Below the pieces are notes generated by a model. The model was not told where the DNA came from. It ran no database searches and saw only the letters and a list, made by a program, of their open reading frames with translations. Below, in pieces: positions 21,193 through 33,069 of a stretch of 64,000 nt of DNA. Within the stretch, counting starts at the first letter, position 1. Every line of letters begins with the position of its first letter. A program made the position numbers and the translations under genes. Source of the stretch: Oscheius dolichura (lineage: Eukaryota; Nematoda; Chromadorea; Rhabditida; Rhabditidae); assembly GCA_932521035.1 (NCBI GenBank), contig OW051493.1, positions 7,006,001-7,070,000 of the forward strand. The letters run 5' to 3'.

Positions 21193-22224
21193 TTAGTTGT
21201 TTGACCTAAAATGTGAGTAAAATTAGGCGATAAAACTTTTGCAAACCTGGTCCATTCCACCTTCAAAATCATGTGGTACCTGGCAACACCATTGAGCCTT
21301 TCAATGGCGGTTTCGGCATCTTTTCTTGAGTCGTATGTCACAAAAGCAAAACCCTTCGGTTGATTTGTAATTTTGTCACGAGCGATGAATACGCGCTAAA
21401 GAAGTAAAGATGAATAATAAAGCAAAGGAACGCTTACGGAAACACGGCCAAGAGCGGAGAACATTTCCCGAAGTTCAGCTTCTTCAAGCTCCTGGGGCAT
21501 ATTCGTAACACGGCAGGTATTTTCATCGGACCGTCTGTCGGGATTGCGTCCATCTCCACGCATTCCAGGAGCCACATATTTGCCTGGTATGTTTGCTGCA
21601 TTCTTTGCCTCCTCTTCTTCATCATCCAAAGTATACATCTCCTTGTACGGGCAGTTGGTCGACCAGTGATCATTTCCTTTACAGTGACGGCAATGCTCGC
21701 GACTAGTAGCTTTAACCTATAGAAAAATAAATAAACGAAATAAAACAAAATATAATTACCGCCTGTTTGTCCTCTTGCACATCCAAAATCTGTTCTCCAG
21801 CCCGATTTCTTGTGAACTGCATTTCCACTTCTTCAGCTACATATGTGGTAGCAACTTGAGGACCTTGACCATCATCTTTGCACTCGCCGAACTTTCTCCA
21901 CTTTTTCCGGTCTGCTACGACGCGAGGAACATGCTTGGTAATAACTTGGAATTGAGTAGTAATCTAAAATTTGTTAAATTTTAAAATATGTCACTGGCAA
22001 CCTTGAAGCGGCCGGCTTCTTCATCAATATAATCGACAACAGTCTTGATTCCATCTTTATCACTTTGAGCTTCACCTAAAATTATTTGAATAAATTAAAA
22101 AGAAAAATCAAACCTTGTTCAATTTCTTCTGCCCAATTTCCGACTTCGGGGGCGTTTTTGAGACTATAAATAGTAACATCATAAAAAAATAAATTGCTAA
22201 AAATTACATATCGGTAGCAGTCAT
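21193..22224 (-). CDS. eif-3.G: Translation initiation factor eIF3 subunit G
   Basis: RNA-binding eIF3 subunit acting in 43S scanning and reinitiation. Exons read NAPEVGNWAEEIEQ, KTVVDYIDEEAGRFK, VPRVVADRKKWRKFGECK, a zinc knuckle CRHCKGNDHWSTNCPYKE (about 21640-21700), PGKYVAPGMR, then one RRM with RNP2 CRVTNMPQE and RNP1 KGFAFVTYDS. The last intron (about 21200-21250) joins VEWTR to SNN and the TAA stop, matching the usual eIF3g end. The ATG at 22224 follows a TTTTTTCAG acceptor by 22 nt, consistent with trans-splicing. ARL2 follows 262 bp downstream on the same strand. Confidence 0.95.
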
Positions 22225-22742
22225 TGCTTCGTTATTTGTTGTACTTCTTTCACCCTGAAAAAATAATTGTATGAAAAATAACAGGTTAGAGAGTTGATTT
22301 TAGCGAGAATTCCATTATGGAAACAAGTGAAATCGTTTTTTTCAGTGCGAATGGGTTGCATCACATATTTTCGCTACTAAAACTCCCAAAACTTTGATGT
22401 TCTGTTGTGTATCTGTTACCTGGTTGTGGGGCAACATTTTACAAGCAAAATAAATGGTGAAAGGAATGCAAGGAACGTGGAAAACAAGAAGCAGAAATGA
22501 AAAATTGGAGCCTTCTTTTTCTTTTTGCGTTGAAATTTACGCGATCGTCGCGGGACTATTTACACCCGAAAGGCCGATAATTTTGGCTGTGACTGATGAA
22601 ACAAAACAACAAATTTGCAAACAAACAGTAACTTCTGCTTCCGGGCTTTTCTGGTTTCTTTGCACAGAATTTGCTTCTCTTGGCTGTATCGACCAATATG
22701 CTGTAAAAAAATAAGATACAAAGTGAAATGGCAGAAATATTG
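22225..22742. other. Intergenic, no gene seen
   Basis: AT-rich; open frames in this stretch (for example at 22454-22714) lack exon borders and known motifs. Confidence 0.4.
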
Positions 22743-22880
22743 GACACCCATGAGACTCGAACCTTCATATATAATCCCGCCTTGCGGTCAGAGCTACCGG
22801 CTGAGCGATGGGTGTCGCCCATTGTTCCGGTAGATTTCTCCCCTATCTACCCACCGCGGCCTGGCAGAGCCCAGAGAAAT
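22743..22880 (-). repeat. Diverged SINE-like tRNA-derived repeat, copy 5
   Basis: On the minus strand a 74-nt tRNA-like core (22743-22816) has paired ends GACACCC/GGGTGTC, box A TCGCTCAGCCGG and box B GGTTCGAGTCT. It is preceded by CAGGCCGCGG...GGTAGATAGGGGAGAA, the same leader as the copies at 7.8-9.9 kb. Core internal sequence differs strongly from them, so this is an older or sister subfamily. Confidence 0.65.
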
Positions 22881-23485
22881 ATATGTTATTCTATCGCTCT
22901 CATTTACCTGCAAAAACAATCGATGTCTCCGTATTTGGGTCATTATTACGGCCATAATTGATGTCTGATTGCATAAACATCTGAGCAGGAGATCATCAAG
23001 AAGCAGCAGAAGAAAATTCGAGATTTTTCGCTTTTGTTTTCAGCTTTGTAACACCCACGTGCTAATTCTTGTTGATAGTTACTGTCTCGCTCTTGCATAT
23101 GAGACATTTCCAGTTCTTTTTTACTTTCCCCCTCTCACCTTCCAAAACCCCCAGCCATTTCCTTGTTTTTATTTTCTCTAGGAGTCCTATCGATTCCTCT
23201 TCCTCCCCGAGAACTTCAGGGTTCAGTGTAACCTCGAGCAAGTCACGCAAGTCATAATAAGCTCGTATTTTTCGTCTGACCTTAGACTTTCCACATGATT
23301 GTGATCAAGAAACCATCATAAACACTCTCATTCCAGCTAGCCGTCTTTTGTTTTGATTCCATGGGCGATTACACCCGTGGTCTTGGCTGATATTTGTTCT
23401 TCGACAGGGTCTCTCTCTGTTTCTTTGCCCCCATTTCCTTCAAATTGCATCTCTTTCAGATAAAGTTATTTTTATTTGCTCAAAT
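22881..23485. promoter_or_regulatory. Upstream region of glycogen debranching enzyme
   Basis: 600 bp with no gene seen; presumed promoter and leader of the gene starting at 23486. Confidence 0.35.
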
Positions 23486-26400
23486 ATGTCGGTAACCGGT
23501 GTACAAGTACGCGTAATTACATTAGAAGACGGAGAACACCTCACAAGTGCCGTGAGGAAATATGAAAAAGGTAAGATTGTCCTCGAAACGTTGTCAGGCA
23601 TCAGTCAGCCCCCAAAACAAACCATACACTACGGGAAATGTCTAGAGAAATGATTTCGTGAGACTTTTCATGAGGTAGACGAACAGGCGACCCGTAGAAG
23701 ATCTCAAACCAGCCTCTTCGTAGAATTTCTCCAAACATTTCGATATTCGTACCAATTCGGGTGCAATTACAGTACAATCTGCCCTTGAAACACTCCAAGT
23801 CAATATTTTCTGTATCGATGTTATACCCATGTTGTGAGCGGAATCATGATGACGTATTTTATTTACCGGCTGCCGTCGGGTGCCACTAAAATCACAGTTC
23901 GTCCACAAATTTAGAGAAGATAAGATCGCAGAGCGGGGGAATTGCTATGTTTATTGTTGATCTCTCGGTTTGGGAAACTCTCCGCTCAAAATAACCGGCA
24001 AAAAATTGTTTGACTCCTCTACTTTCTTACAATTTTTTTTGCAAAACAAACGAAAAAATACAAAAGATTACGACACCCGGGATTCCCAAGCCGTCTCCGA
24101 TCCAAGTACTAACCGGGCCCAACGTTGCTTGACTTGCCAGATCGGACGGGATGGCGTACTTTCAACGTGGTATGGCCGTAATCGAGTTCTCTTTGCTCGT
24201 CGCTAAACACATTCTCCATTTCCAGGGTGGACAGTCCGATTTGTCAGAGGTTGTACATTATTAGGATGCGATGTTCAGATAAAAACAACCCTCACAGGTA
24301 ATTCCACCCTTCCTTATTCACTTCCCTTTGAAATTTCAGGCGATACTCCCCTCAGCTGGCAGGGAGGAGACGACCACCTGAGTGCCTACTGTGATGTTAT
24401 TTGTAAGACGGCTGGTTCATTCAAATACACATTTACCGTGGATGATTCCCCCTGGTAAGTGGCTGTCCCCTCGAAAAGTACCGTAACCTAGGGATGCCCC
24501 GAATGGCAGTGGCTATTTCCTGGTCATGCCGTCCCTCGAGGTCAACGGTTCCCGTCTGCCCATGGATGCCATTGTCTGCCAGACCTACCTGTCCAAATTG
24601 TTAGGTCCCTTCCGAGATTGGGAGGACCGCCTCCGCGTGGCCCGCGAGACCGGCTACAATATGATCCACCTGACCCCGATCCACGAGTTGGGAATCTCCG
24701 ACAGCGGTTACTCCATCAAGGATCATCACAACTTGATCGCCACCGTCCACGATGTCTGTTTTCTTCTCTTTTCTAGGGAATTAAACCTTTCTAGGAGGCT
24801 CATAAGGCGTCTTTCGAAGAAATTGAGGCTCTAGTCCGGAAGATGGAGAAGGACTGGAATGTGCTCACTGTCCAGGACGTTGTCTGGAACCACGCCGCTA
24901 AAAATGCTCAATGGCTACAGGTTCAGCTTATTCTTAAACCAATTTTATGCTCTAAATTGGTTTAGGAACATCCAGAAAGTGCCTATAATTGTTGGAACAG
25001 TCCTCATCTCCGGCCGGCTTACACAATCGACAGGTAGAGCCGTAAATTGTCCAGTTTCCTCTAGAGATATTCAATTTTTCCCTTTTCTGTCGACTTTCTA
25101 TGTGTCACTGGCTTCCAAAAGATTCAAATCAACGAGATTCCCCATTCTGAGAGGGCTCTTTCCTTCTCCTCTCCGCGATATCCTCCCCCAACCGGCCAAT
25201 TTCAGACTGTACCATTACTTTTCCCAGGAGGTGGCCGATGGCCGCTGGGTACACCGTGGCATCCCTAAGGTTGTCGATAATATCCACCACATAAATGTGA
25301 GTCTCTCCCTTCTTTCTCAGCCTACCATAATCCTTTCCTCTTTAGGCGATTGAATACATCCTCCGGACAGAAGTCCTTCCCTCAATTCGACTCCACGAAT
25401 TCTACCAGATAGCCATCGAGCCAGCTGTTCAAGAATTCGAGACGATAGCCAAAGGTAGTTATTTTTATCGCCAGAAAATGAAGAGAATTCAGCCGGGCCG
25501 TCACAAGACTCGGTGTCGGAGATGCTCCCAATAGTACAGGACCCAAATTGGAGGAGATTCGGCTGCCAGGTGGATATGAAACACGCCTCGAGGATTTTCA
25601 ATGTTCAAAGGTTTTTTGGGAGTCGATTAGGGTTACGGTATTTATAGGGGAGACGTTGGATCGGAGGAGGAGAGAGTCAGGAAGTGTGTCGAGGCATTCA
25701 GAGGTCACCTGGAGTACCTGAACATGGAGGGTGGGTGGCATCCCTCTTACCGTATTCTCACGTTCATTACACTACTGTACTCCACAATAATAGAAGATAA
25801 TCTCATTTTCAGGTGGTAAAAAGTCTTGGGATGTGCTGATGTCCGGAATGAATGCGATGATCGGCCATATGACCTACGAGCGGGTGGCCGACCACGGTCC
25901 GAAGAAGGGAGAAGTCACCGCGGACAATCCTCTCACTTGCGAGTGAGTCAACCCAATAATACAGTAATCCCATACCAAAATTATAGTTATTTCCTCCATT
26001 TGGAGCCGGAAAGTGGCTGGGAGGAGGACGAAAAACTGGCTTATAAGCAGGAGACGGCACAGCATCTGATGGCCTTCAATGGCTGGGTCATGAGCGACAA
26101 TCCACTGAAGAATTTCGCTCTTCCGGATTCAGAGGTTGAGGTCCTGAAACGGCAATAATTATGTGTTTAGGTCTATTTGAGGAGAGAACTCGTCTGCTGG
26201 GGAGACTCGGTCAAGTTGAATTACGGCGAGAAGCCGGAAGACGTGCCCTTTCTCTGGGGATATATGAAGGAATACACGTAGGAATCCCATAGATGGAACT
26301 AAAAAAAGAGAAATTCTAGACAGAAATGTGCCAAAATCTTCCACGGATTGAGGATCGACAATGCCCACGGGACACCCATCCATGTGGCGGAGAACCTTCT

Positions 26401-29400
26401 CCTGGCCGCGAGGGAGATCCGCCCTGATCTCTATGTCTTCGCCGAATTATTTACCGGAAGCGAGAAACTGGATAATATGTTTGTCAACCGGCTGGGAATT
26501 TCTTCTTTGATTAGAGGTGAGGATGGGAAGGGGGTACACAGAGGATGGTCAGTGGTCGGTCAACCTCAAAGAGGAGAGTCACCAGCGATCAAATCAGATG
26601 AGGATGGTCATGGGTGAGGAGAAAAGGAGAATGGCCAACAATCGAAGCAAGAGGTGGATGGCCACCGCCAAGGCAAAAGAAGAGGATGGCTAGCGGCCAG
26701 GTGAAGGGGGGATGGCCAGTAGCCGGGAGAAGGTGAGGACGCCCAGTGACCTCTCGAAGAGGAGGATTGCTAGCGGCCGGTGGAAGAGGAAGATGACCCG
26801 TAGCATGGGGACGCGGAGGATGGCAAGTGACCGGGATACTCATTGGGAGTTCGAGATATCCTAGTTCAATATTATAAGGCATACACGCATTTAAAACTAC
26901 AGCAATTTGTCTACTAAAACCTCAATTTCAGAAGCCCAATCAGCCCACGACAGCCACGAGCAAGGCCGGCTGGTCTACCGCTACGGAGGAGACTGTGTCG
27001 GAGCCATGATCCAGAAATCCGAACGCCCGGCCCCGTCAGTCATCGCCCACGCCCTCTTCCTCGACCAGAGTCACGACAATCCCACTCCCATCTTGGTTTG
27101 TTTCTTGATTACGGTAGAATATAGAGCTGGTGCTTCCAGACTCGGTCAGTATTTGACCTCCTCCCCACCGCGGCCATGCTCTCCATGGCCAGTTGTGCCG
27201 TCGGGTCGACTAGAGGTTATGATGAATTCGTCCGACATGCTATCCACGTGGTGACGGAGACGAGGCCGTATGCTAGATGGGGGAAGGAGATCGACGAGGG
27301 CAGCGGCATCACGGCCGCGAGGAAGGTTCTAAACAAGTTGCACGCGCAGCTGGCCAAGCAGAATTATACCCAGGTAAGGGCCACCGACGTCCTCCTCCAA
27401 TAAATACGAGCATTCCAGGTCTTTGTGGATCAGATGAGCCCGGATGTCGTCGGGATCACTCGCCACAACCCGGTGACCCATGAGACCGTGGTCGTCGTCT
27501 CCCACACGGCATTCGACAAGAATGCCATCGACTATGGGCGCGTCTTCCTCAAACACATCCCCATCGGCGGTGTCTTGGAGGAGATCCTCTTTGAGATGAA
27601 AATGGTCGAAACGAGCCCAGAATGGGGACCTGGTAACCTTACTTTTTAGATAAAATAAACCGTATTCCAGAATCAAATGACTATCTCAAAGGGCTGGAAA
27701 ACCACGGCGTCGAGGTCCGGGAACATATTGAGCCGGAGAAGGCGGTCATGTGTGAACTGCACGGAGGACGACAGGGACACATCGAGCTGACCAACTTCCC
27801 CAGCGGGGCAGTCATTGGATTCAAGTGAGTTTTACACCAGAACACTCCTACAAAGGCCATAATGGCAACTGTCTCCTGATTTTTCCTCAAAGATCAAGTA
27901 AAGGTGTCCCATTTAGGATCAAACTAGACCAGTCCCACCATGAGGCCGTCGACTTCATCCGTAAACTTCTCTACTCTTCCAAAGACGTCCCCCTGGATCA
28001 AGGTGATCTCCTCCTTCTCCTCCCTCTAATCTCCCCTGTTTAGAACTCTCCCACGCGTTGTCCTCCCTGTCTCTTCTGAATTTCAACCGTCTGCTCTTCA
28101 TCTGCGAGGAAGAGGAGCACGTAAACATCGGACAGGGCTCCTATGACATTCCAAACTACGGAAAATTCGTTTACTGTGGTCTCCAGGGGCTGATCCCCGT
28201 TTTGGAGAAAATTCGCGACAATAACGACCTCGGCCATCCACTGTGCCAAAACCTGAGGGATGGTACCTGGCTGGCCCAGTATGTCCACGGCCGGCTGAGG
28301 AAGTACCAAGGTCTGGAGAAGGTGGCTGACCTCTTCCAGCAGATATTGGACCACCTGGAGAACATCCCCTACTACCTGCGCCCTTGCTACTTCGAGGCGT
28401 GCGTCTCCTATCTCTACCAGAAGACGAAGGACGCCCTCTTCTCCAAGCTGCCCTCCACCGTGAACATGTCGTCGGCCTTCGTCCAAGCCCTCGTCCTCTC
28501 GTCCGTCTCCTTCACCGGCTACGTTCAAGGAGCCGACTTGGCACCCATATCGCCGTCTCTCGGGGAGGATCCCGCCCTGTCCATTGCTGCCGGTTCGTCC
28601 TCCCTCAAATTAAACTATATCGTTTCCAGGTCTGCCCCACTTCTCCACGGGCATCTGGCGTAATTGGGGACGGGACACCTTCATCGCCCTGCCGGGGTGC
28701 CTCCTCGTCACCGGGAGATTCGACGATGCCAAGAAGGTCATCCTCTCCTTCGCTGGATGTCTCCGTCACGGGCTGATTCCCAACCTCCTGGCCGAAGGAA
28801 AAGGTACCACATCCCGTATTATTTAACAAGTGTTTATTTATAGGAGCCAGGTACAACTGCCGGGATGCTGTCTGGTTCTGGCTGGTCTCCATCGTCCGCT
28901 ACGTTCAGATGGCCCCCGAGGGGCAAGACATCCTCCACGCGCCTGTTAGACGGCTCTATTTGAAGGATGACGCGGAATTCCTCCAGGAGGAGAAGGTTTA
29001 TACTTTTGGATACCGTAACACAGTAAATTTATAGGAACAGCCGCTGGTAGAGATCATGGTTGAGACACTCCAGCGACATTTCGAGGGAATTTCATACCGG
29101 GAAAGGAATGCCGGTAATCAAATTGACGAGCACATGCGGGACGAGGGATTCGATGTTTCGGCACACGTGGACAAGGAGACCGGCTTCATTTTTGGAGGAA
29201 ACAAATGGAATTGTGGAACGTGGATGGATAAAATGGGCAGCAGTGAACACGTGAGTCAGGCAACACTCCTTTATTATTGTTCAAGTCCAATCAACTGATC
29301 ATTTAGGCAGGAAATAAGGGAGAACCAGCTACTCCTCGTGATGGAGCAGCAGTAGAAATTCAAGGATTGGCCTCGTTTGCTCTCTCGGTCATGGAGCAGT

Positions 29401-30279
29401 GGCACACAGATGGAATTATTTCAGACCCTGGCGTCTCTGCTGGTGCGAATCCTCTTTTCTTCTCGATATATCTAATTTTTAGACGGTGTCACATGGTCTT
29501 GGGTTGATTGGTCGCGGAATATTAGAGAAAACTTCCCAAGAAACTTTTATGTGGCGGAGGATTCAGACGAGCAGTATGTCAACAGGAGGAAAATTGTCAA
29601 GGACACATTCGGATCATCAGCTGGCTTTACGGACTATCAACTTCGTTGTAATCTAGTCATTGCCTTGGCTACTGTAAGAAATACTAATAAAAAAAATTTC
29701 TTGTTTAGGATCCTCAAATTATGGAAGCTACAAATGCTTGGGAAGTGTTAGACAACGTGAGAGATATTTTGATGGGGCCGTTGGGCATCAAGACCTTGGA
29801 TCCAACGTAATTTCCTAAAATAAGAAGTGAAAAATACAGGCATTTCAGAGACTGGGCCTACAACGGCTTTTACGATAATAATAACCAGAGTAACGACAAA
29901 AAAGTAGCCCACGGATGGAATTATCATCAAGGACCCGTAATTTTACCAGTAAAAAAGAATTTCACCTCATTTTAGGAATGGGTTTGGGTTGCTGGTTTCT
30001 ATTTGAAAGCAAGACTTGTTGTTGGTAGAGCTCTTGGGGGAGAATACTTGTCTAAATCTTTGAAAGAAGTTAGAAGAAAATTAGGAAATTATTGGGCTCA
30101 TATTCAAGTAAGTGAGAAAAATAAACAATAAAAGCTTCCTACTTCAGAATTCACCGTGGAGATCTTTACCAGAACTCACTCAAGAAAATGGTGAAGAATG
30201 TCCTGCGAGTTGTGCGGCTCAAGCTTGGTCAATTGCATGTTTGCTAGAAGTTTGCCAAGAAATTACGAAAGGAAAATAA
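23486..30279 (+). CDS. agl-1: Glycogen debranching enzyme
   Basis: Bifunctional cytosolic enzyme (4-alpha-glucanotransferase plus amylo-1,6-glucosidase) that removes branch points in glycogen breakdown. ATG 23486 ([10 protein letters not shown]); about 25 exons; stop TAA after EITKGK. Transferase half: [13 protein letters not shown] (about 24650), [24 protein letters not shown] with the nucleophile Asp (about 26345), [10 protein letters not shown] with the acid/base Glu (about 26430), [10 protein letters not shown]. Glucosidase half: [16 protein letters not shown] (about 28650), [40 protein letters not shown] and [11 protein letters not shown] near the end. The first intron (about 23571-24224) hosts an antisense 5S rRNA gene; another intron (about 26517-26931) holds a degenerate minisatellite. 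Exons between about 24.3 and 29.2 kb are GC-rich while the last kilobase is AT-rich. Confidence 0.95.
24066..24183 (-). rRNA. 5S ribosomal RNA, inside an intron of the debranching enzyme gene
   Basis: 118 nt, internally identical to the + strand copy at 19329-19446. The ends pair GATTACG with CGTAATC, a different but still complementary terminal stem. CTTTTG follows the 3' end (pol III terminator). Lies antisense in the first intron of the host gene. Confidence 0.93.
26520..26880. repeat. Degenerate minisatellite in an intron of the debranching enzyme gene
   Basis: Imperfect tandem units of roughly 30-35 bp built on GGATGGC(C/T)A(G/A)...GGCC(A/G)G and GAGGA. They fill most of the longest internal intron. 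Confidence 0.5.
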
Positions 30280-30579
30280 CTTTACGAGTAGCAAATACAG
30301 CCATTTACCCTTTCTGCCATATTACTAGATGTTTTTACGAGTAAAAGAGATTCTATCTATGCTTAATTATTTTCAAATAAATTTCATTTCGTTATATTAA
30401 GCCAACTATTATGTACAAGAAAGAGTAACAACAGAAAAAGTAACAAATGACCACATACAAAGAGATACCTTAGAGTCCTGAAGGGCGCTTGTAACCCGTA
30501 ACGGACAGCAATAACAGCGTGGTAAATTATTGAGATCTCGTCCAAAAAAGATGCAGGTCAAACGGGTACATCGTTGTTG
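30280..30579. terminator. Convergent 3' region of debranching enzyme and ELOF1
   Basis: AT-rich; AATAAA at about 30377 serves the + strand gene. The 3' UTR of ELOF1 comes from the other side. Confidence 0.45.
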
Positions 30580-31045
30580 TTATGCGTTGACTTGTTCACA
30601 GGCATCAATCCAATCTGAGTATACATCTATTGGTTCTGATAGGTAGTTGATGTTTGTTTGGAAGTCTTCTAGGCAAACTCGGCATGATATGAAGCCTACA
30701 TTCCGTTCTCTATCCCTGAAAAAGAAATTGTGAAAATGTTTCATAGTGCAGTGTCTTTGAAGCAAAGCAATATTGTCGTTTCGGCTTTAGTCACCACGTG
30801 TTCAGCATCGCTCGAGCTATTTCAACAAAATTTATAAAAAAAAGTATAGGCGACAAACGTGGAACGGAATAAAAACGAAACGAATCTTGTGGTAATCAGA
30901 AAAGCAAAGAAAAATGAAAAATGACTTACATTTTTACTTCACAGACTTTCTCATGATTACAGAATGGGCAGTTGAATTGGGTTTCCAGAGGCTCAACCAT
31001 TCGAGACTTTGGTGGTGGCTTCCTCTTCGACTTTCTCTTTCCCAT
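30580..31045 (-). CDS. ELOF1: Transcription elongation factor ELOF1 (Elf1)
   Basis: Small zinc-ribbon elongation factor that binds RNA polymerase II and helps transcription-coupled repair. Two exons, 30930-31045 and 30580-30715, joined in phase across GTAAGT...TTTCAG. It reads [13 protein letters not shown], then CPFCNHEK (first Cys pair), SCRVCLEDF (second Cys pair) and [12 protein letters not shown], with family-typical length of about 83 residues. The upstream region (31046-31618) is shared with the divergent mrpl-27 gene. Confidence 0.97.
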
Positions 31046-31618
31046 ATCGCTGAAAAAAAAATATAAACTGTAAGTTCAAATAAAAACGAAACAACATCAA
31101 GTGAAAGTGAAAACAGAGATAAAACACGAGGTTAGATTTCAAAAAGGTTGTTTATCTTCGAAAAAGAATTTCAAAAAAATATTGGAATGGCTCTGAAAAC
31201 CTGCTTCTGTCCAAAATGTTGCTGATAACATCAGCCAGCCGGGGATGATGCAACAAAGGGTAAGACGGCTAAACCGACCTGATTACAGCGTTCTCCATCG
31301 AATAGACCAGGCAGTCCATCTTATAGAGGGATTTACACTGTCAGGCTTATTTATAGGCAAAATAAGGCTCAACATGATGTAACTACATGCAAATAAGGGT
31401 GAAGCAACGTTGGAAAGGATTTCGCAATAAGAAAGGAGAACAGCCGCGACGCCGGCGCTCGCCTAGCATTGTGTTGGGCCGGGACAAACCAGAGCGTGCT
31501 AGATGCGCAGGGGGGTGCCCATTTTGTTTCGGAGCAGCCTTTGGATGTTTTCGGGTTCTAAATTGGTTGTTTTGCATCTTTTCGAGCATACTCTAGATAG
31601 TCTACTCTTTTTTAGATA
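31046..31618. promoter_or_regulatory. Divergent promoter region, ELOF1 and the mrpl-27 operon
   Basis: 570 bp between divergent genes. AT-rich near ELOF1; a GC-richer block at 31430-31530 (contains CGCGACGCCGGCGC). No gene recognised. A TTTTTTTAG acceptor sits 3 nt before the mrpl-27 ATG. Confidence 0.45.
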
Positions 31619-32116
31619 ATGAACTCTGTGACATTATTGAGTAGACACAGTTCAGGAGTACTAAATCAATGCAGATCCTTAGTGAGGCCACCGAGAAATC
31701 TTCCATATCGAGGAATTTACAGGTTTCTTTCTTATTTTTTTTTGTATTTTTAGCAGGGCTTTATAGAACAGAAGGTGAAACTGTAAGGAAAGGAGAATTA
31801 TTAGTCTGTCAAGGAAAATTTAATTATCACCCTGGCTTAAATGTGAGTGCTTCTTTCTGCTTTTAAATACGTTTGTGTAATTTGTCTAGCATTGTTTAAT
31901 TTTTAGGTTTATTATGAAAATGACCGAGGAGAAAAGCTACTGAAATCAGATTGTGATGGTGTTGTGCGAATTACGACAGAAACCGCTCAACCAGATATGA
32001 CTTTGCCAGAAATGGAATGCTACGCGTATAGAAAGGATGTCGAATTAAGAAAGCTCACGTTTAATGTAATTCCCCTTTCAATGTCATCAACATTCAATTT
32101 ACAAAGTGAAATCTAG
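31619..32116 (+). CDS. mrpl-27: Mitochondrial ribosomal protein bL27m
   Basis: Large-subunit mitochondrial ribosomal protein. ATG 31619 lies 3 nt after a poly-T TAG acceptor. The basic N terminus (MNSVTLLSRHSSG) fits a mitochondrial presequence. A 44-nt intron (GTTTCT...TTTATAG) gives the in-phase join IYR/TEGETVRKG. Core: LLVCQGKFNYHPGLNVYYEND, DGVVRITTE, ending LTFNVIPLSMSSTFNL before TAG, comparable to the family's C-terminal VVP...TFKL. First gene of a tight + strand series, 136 bp before lin-7. Confidence 0.87.
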
Positions 32117-32252
32117 GTCTGTTATTATCTTTATTGTTAGTATTCATTATAAATTGTTAGAACGTACACTGTTCTTCTTACTTTTCTTGGCGAAATTTCG
32201 CTGTGGTATGTTTTTTTCTTACGCTGTAATTATAAACGGTAGATTTTTTAGG

Positions 32253-33069
32253 ATGAATGTACCATTTGTAGAAAAACCTAATTTAGAAAGAGGTTTGGCT
32301 TAGCTTTATTTTTATTTATGGAAACCCTTCCTTCAGATATTAATAGAGTATTGGAATTGATAGATCATGTACAAAAAACTGGCGAAGTCAATTCTGCTAA
32401 ACTTTTGACTTTGCAAAAAATTCTTCAGTCAGATTTTTTCAACGCTGTTAGGGAAGTATATGAAAGCGTTTACGATACAATTGACTTGGAAGGCTCACCA
32501 GAAGTAATTTGGGTTAGATGATACCGTCATTTTATATTTTACAGGTAAGAGCTTCTGCTACAGCTAAAGCTACGGTTGCGGCCTTTGCTGCTGCAGAAGG
32601 ACATGCCCATCCAAGGATAGTTGAACTTCCCAAAACTGATCAGGGACTCGGATTCAATGTGATGGGTGGTAAAGAACAAAATTCGCCTATTTATATTTCT
32701 AGGTTTGTTTGGTTAGCTCTTTATTCATGTTATTTTCTTGCAGAATAATTCCGGGAGGTGTTGCAGATAGGCACGGAGGCCTAAAACGAGGAGACCAGTT
32801 GATAGCCGTCAACGGTGTTGTAAGCTACTATTTGATTTTGTATTATTTTTTTCTTGTAGAACGTGGAAACGGAGTGTCATGAAAAAGCGGTAGACTTACT
32901 TAAATCTGCGCAGGGCACCGTAAAACTTGTAGTCCGATATACACCGAGGTTATTAGATGAAATGGAAAAGTAGGTCGTCTTTTATATTGTTTTATCAAAT
33001 TTTCATAGACGCTTTGAAAGACAACGTCGAAGAGGCCAACAAAGTCCTGCCGCTACTGCTCGCAAATAG
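32253..33069 (+). CDS. lin-7: LIN-7 scaffold protein (L27 and PDZ domains)
   Basis: Membrane-polarity scaffold of the LIN-2/LIN-7/LIN-10 complex that places receptors on basolateral membranes. The ATG 32253 exon reads [13 protein letters not shown], then a phase-1 intron joins to [17 protein letters not shown]. The ATG at 32318 is inside that intron and is not the start. The L27 domain ends near [18 protein letters not shown]. The PDZ carries the binding loop GLGFNVMGG and [20 protein letters not shown] final intron after LLDEMEK joins the exon coding [11 protein letters not shown] and stop TAG at 33067-33069. About 200 residues, normal for LIN-7. Second gene of the probable operon; the TTTTTTAG acceptor is 1 nt before the ATG. 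Confidence 0.96.

Noticed and set aside
22454..22833. Overlapping frames on both strands near 22.5-22.8 kb
   Set aside because: No splice context, no family signal; partly inside the SINE-like copy.
23601..23908. 88-codon minus-strand frame in the first intron of the debranching enzyme
   Set aside because: No acceptor/donor borders and no recognised family; might be a relic but cannot be supported.
32318..32320. ATG METLPSD as the lin-7 start
   Set aside because: It lies inside a phase-1 intron; the upstream exon reads PNLER as in known LIN-7 N termini.
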